Translations under genes and position numbers: made by a program
The notes under the pieces: generated by a model
What the model was told of the DNA's origin: nothing
The model's database searches: none
Seen by the model: only the letters and a program-made list of their open reading frames with translations
Source: Welwitschia mirabilis
Lineage: Eukaryota > Gnetophyta > Gnetopsida > Welwitschiales
Reading direction: 5' to 3'
Assembly: GCA_051453625.1 (NCBI GenBank)
Contig: JBOZIK010000001.1
Coordinates: 172,043,330 to 172,078,138, forward strand
DNA length: 34,809 bases
Shown here: positions 32,685 to 34,809 of the stretch, piece after piece
Numbering within the stretch: position 1 is the stretch's first letter
Layout: each line of letters starts with the position of its first letter

Positions 32685-32938
32685 ATCGTCCCCTATGTCA
32701 TCCCCACTATAGGCAGGACGATAACACTGCTAACATGGACAAAGGCTACAGGGTTGACAATAGCACATGAAGACATGTGACATGGATTCGTCCCCCATGT
32801 CATCTCCACAACATGTAGGATGATGATACTGCTAATATGGATAGAGGCTGTGAGGCTAACAGCAACACATGGAGCACATGAAGGCATCTTGCACATGGTA
32901 ACATCCCCTATGTCATCCCAATAACAGGCGGGATGACA
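32685..32938 (+). repeat. Tandem units with hairpin modules in the B 3' LTR
   Basis: Counterpart of 22482-22731. Palindromes: 32685-32722 (ATCGTCC/GGACGAT), 32799-32826 (TCATC/GATGA) and 32911-32938 (TGTCATCCC/GGGATGACA, nine perfect pairs). Confidence 0.8.
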
Positions 32939-33324
32939 GCTATTTTTATATGTTCGAAAGAAATATCTTTGTAAATGGAGTCAAGTAACCCATGTGGGTT
33001 GTTAGGGTTTTGTTTCCTGCCTTTAGGGTTTCTGCTTCTAGAACCTCAAATACAAAACTATAAATACCCTTTCCCTCCTTTAGTTCTACTCCATATTTTG
33101 TACCTGATACTTATGATGGAGGATTAAAGGCAAGAAGTCCATCCAGAGCTACAAAAAGGAGTCGTCGTGGTGTTAGGCTGAATCTCTTCCATTGAGGGAT
33201 TGTTGTTCTATTGTAAGTGAATGTTGTGTTTTGAATACTCTTTAAGTTAATACAATTTCTCCTTTCATTCCAATTTTGTGAATGTCCCTTATGGTTTACA
33301 TTGATCATAATTATTTATGATAAC

Positions 33325-33622
33325 TCTGTGATTTATCTAGATCATAAGGGCAACCTTTATTACAGTTGACCTTGGTTAGTAGTAGATTTTTATTACATTT
33401 TTATTTTATTTCATATTATATTGNNNNNNNNNNNNNNNNNNNNNNNNNNNNNNNNNNNNNNNNNNNNNNNNNNNNNNNNNNNNNNNNNNNNNNNNNNNNN
33501 NNNNNNNNNNNNNNNNNNNNNNNTCTGTGATTTATCTAGATCATAAGGGCAACCTTTATTACATTTGACCTTGGTTAGTAGTATATTTTTATTACATTTT
33601 TATTTTATTTCATATTATATTG
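33325..33622 (+). repeat. 99-bp sequence repeated on both sides of a 100-N gap
   Basis: 33325-33423 and 33524-33622 are both 99 bp and differ at about two positions. The run of N between them (33424-33523) is exactly 100. The 5' LTR has this segment once (about 23110-23210). Confidence 0.95.
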
Positions 33623-33745
33623 CTTATTTTACTTAGATATATCTTATAGTTTATGTTGATTAAGAACTAGTAAATACTTTTCTTAATTGATATAAGTTAT
33701 AGAGAAGTCATTCTTGTGACAGAAGGACTAGGATCTAAGTATAAT

Positions 33746-33774
33746 CCATTTCCATTTCCATTTCCATTTCCATT
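33746..33774 (+). repeat. CCATTT hexamer tract
   Basis: About five tandem CCATTT units, compared with two at the corresponding site in the 5' LTR (about 23340). Confidence 0.85.
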
Positions 33775-34018
33775 TATTACATTTCATATTCATTCATCTT
33801 GCATTGCATTTACTTGTTTACTTACTTCTAGTTTTTATAAGATAAAAGACTAAAAGATACCTTTGGAAATCCATTCTCTAACTCTAAGCCTAGTGTCTTC
33901 ATTAGATTATGCCATTTGAGTGAATTCCCATCTATACTAGCATGTGTTTTTCTACAAGTTATTTGATTTATAGGTTTACCTAAAGAGCTTTAAGATTGTA
34001 TAAATTCACATTGCAATA

Positions 34019-34023
34019 CCAAT
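34019..34023 (+). repeat. Target site duplication, right (CCAAT)
   Basis: Directly after the 3' LTR; identical to 22242-22246. Confidence 0.8.
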
Positions 34024-34570
34024 CAATAAATAAGTAAATATAACTAAGTTAATAACTTTTTATTGGTAAATCTAGTTTTGATGATTCCACTTATCAAATA
34101 TTTTGTGTTATTATGCAAAGAGATTAATACAAATAAAATCAAATCACAAATAGCATACATCGATCTCACAAAAAGATTAGAATTAAAATTGCCAAATTAG
34201 TTAACTAAAGATGTCTACAAAATGGAAGATGTCTATGATAAAAATGTTTAGATCCTTAAAGATGTCTAATTTAAAGATGTATACATCTTAAATATGTTTA
34301 TGATGTAATATATTTAAATAACAGGTTAAAGATAACTATCTTAATAAAGATAATTATGCTAAAAGTTGGATTTGATATTGATAAAAGACATCTACATCTT
34401 TAAAGACATCTATGCTAAACTAGAACAAGTAACAAAGTCATTTTGTACTTTAACAAATATTTTAATTTGTAAAAAATCTATTAAGGTTTGCATTATGAAT
34501 TCATGATCATGGAGGGTCAAAGATTATATAGTTCAAATTTCAGCAAGTTCTAGAAACTTTAGATGAAGAC
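34024..34570. other. Gene-free spacer with AGATGTCT-type motifs
   Basis: No coding signal. 34205-34415 is rich in AGATGTCT/AGACATCT and includes GTTGGATTT and TTGATAAAAGACATCT, recalling the tandem repeat at 9259-9997, although no continuous alignment was made. Confidence 0.4.
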
Positions 34571-34809
34571 TGTTGCAGTGTGAATTTATGCAATCTTGAA
34601 GTCCTTTGGTAAACCTGTAAATCATATAACTTGTAGAAAAACACATGCTAGTATAGATGGGAGTTCACCCAAATGTCGTAATCCTAATGAAGGCACTAGG
34701 CTCAGAGTTAGAGAATTGATTTCCAATAGTAATTTTTGGTATTTTATCTTTTACTTAACTGAAAGTAAATAATAAAGTAAATGCAATGCAAAATGAAGAT
34801 GAAATGCAA
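34571..34809 (-). repeat. B-type LTR, 3' end, cut by the window edge
   Basis: From TGTTGCAGTGTGAATTTATG this is the reverse complement of the last 239 bp or so of the B LTR, including CATGCTAGTATAGATGGGA. No decayed primer site lies to its left (34551-34570), so it is a 3' LTR of a minus-strand element or a solo LTR. Confidence 0.85.

Larger units (their letters stand above)
22247..34018 (+). mobile_element. Ty3/gypsy retrotransposon, Athila/Tat type (B element), decayed
   Basis: About 11.8 kb including gaps. Layout: 5' LTR 22247-23600, tRNA-Asp primer site, T-rich leader, gag remnant, protease, reverse transcriptase, RNase H, integrase, 2-kb 3' noncoding region, polypurine tract, 3' LTR 32450-34018. 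It is flanked by CCAAT on both sides (22242-22246 and 34019-34023). The order RT-RNase H-integrase defines Ty3/gypsy. The tRNA-Asp primer site, the protease core of D-x-GAS-x-N-x-MP type and the MYDKAC block after the integrase core point to Athila/Tat-like elements. The LTRs differ by roughly 10-15% by eye, so the insertion is old. Two 100-N gaps with duplicated flanks mean the 29.2-30.8 kb and 33.3-33.6 kb segments may not be collinear in the real chromosome. Confidence 0.9.
32450..34018 (+). repeat. 3' LTR of the B element
   Basis: From TGTTGCAATGCT to CATTGCAATA, followed by CCAAT. It is 1569 bp as assembled. Removing the 100-N gap and the 99-bp repeated flank leaves 1370 bp, close to the 5' LTR's 1354. 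It contains hairpin modules (32685-32938), TTCTAGAA (33036-33043), TATAAATA (33059-33066) and an expanded CCATTT hexamer. Confidence 0.9.

Noticed and set aside
1-34809. tRNA or rRNA genes
   Set aside because: The only tRNA-related matches are primer-binding sites of 17-20 bases; no cloverleaf or rRNA-like GC-rich conserved block was seen.

Overview
This window looks like intergenic, repeat-dominated DNA from a plant nuclear genome. It is very AT-rich and CpG-poor. I find no intact host gene, no rRNA or tRNA gene and no bacterial-type signals. What I can identify is a pile-up of old transposable elements: two related subfamilies (called A and B here) of a Ty3/gypsy LTR retrotransposon of the Athila/Tat type, one element with a Ty1/copia-type primer-binding site, and one antisense L1-type LINE. 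The species cannot be named from sequence alone. All calls were made by eye; no alignment or search was run.

Layout. 1-3337 (minus) is the 5' part of an A-family element (A'): LTR 2260-3337, a decayed tRNA-Asp primer site at 2238-2257, a hairpin-rich leader, and a decayed open reading frame running off the left edge. It abuts, and appears to have inserted into, another A-family copy in the opposite orientation (3338-8434, plus), which has internal sequence, a 3' noncoding region and a 3' LTR at 7348-8434. 8435-10365 is gene-free and includes a two-copy tandem repeat of about 370 bp. 10366-15534 is a complete LTR element with a tRNA-Met primer site, near-matching target duplications and no recognisable pol; it carries a decayed reading frame of unknown function. 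15535-17590 holds at most a doubtful gag relic. About 17600-21076 (minus) is a LINE with endonuclease and reverse transcriptase remnants. 22247-34018 (plus) is a B-family Athila-like element of about 11.8 kb, with both LTRs, a 5-bp target duplication (CCAAT), primer site, gag-pol remnants and a long 3' noncoding region. 34571-34809 (minus) is the 3' end of another B-type LTR cut by the window edge.

Nothing here appears able to make functional protein. Stops and lost catalytic residues are largely explained by C-to-T and G-to-A changes, the signature expected from deamination of methylated cytosine. The most unusual feature is a recurring imperfect palindrome of 26-48 bp (arms like GTCATCC/GGATGAC), found about 19 times and only in the LTRs, leaders and 3' noncoding regions of the A/B family. 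Several N gaps interrupt the sequence, and two exact 100-N gaps are flanked by repeated sequence, so parts of the B element may be misjoined.
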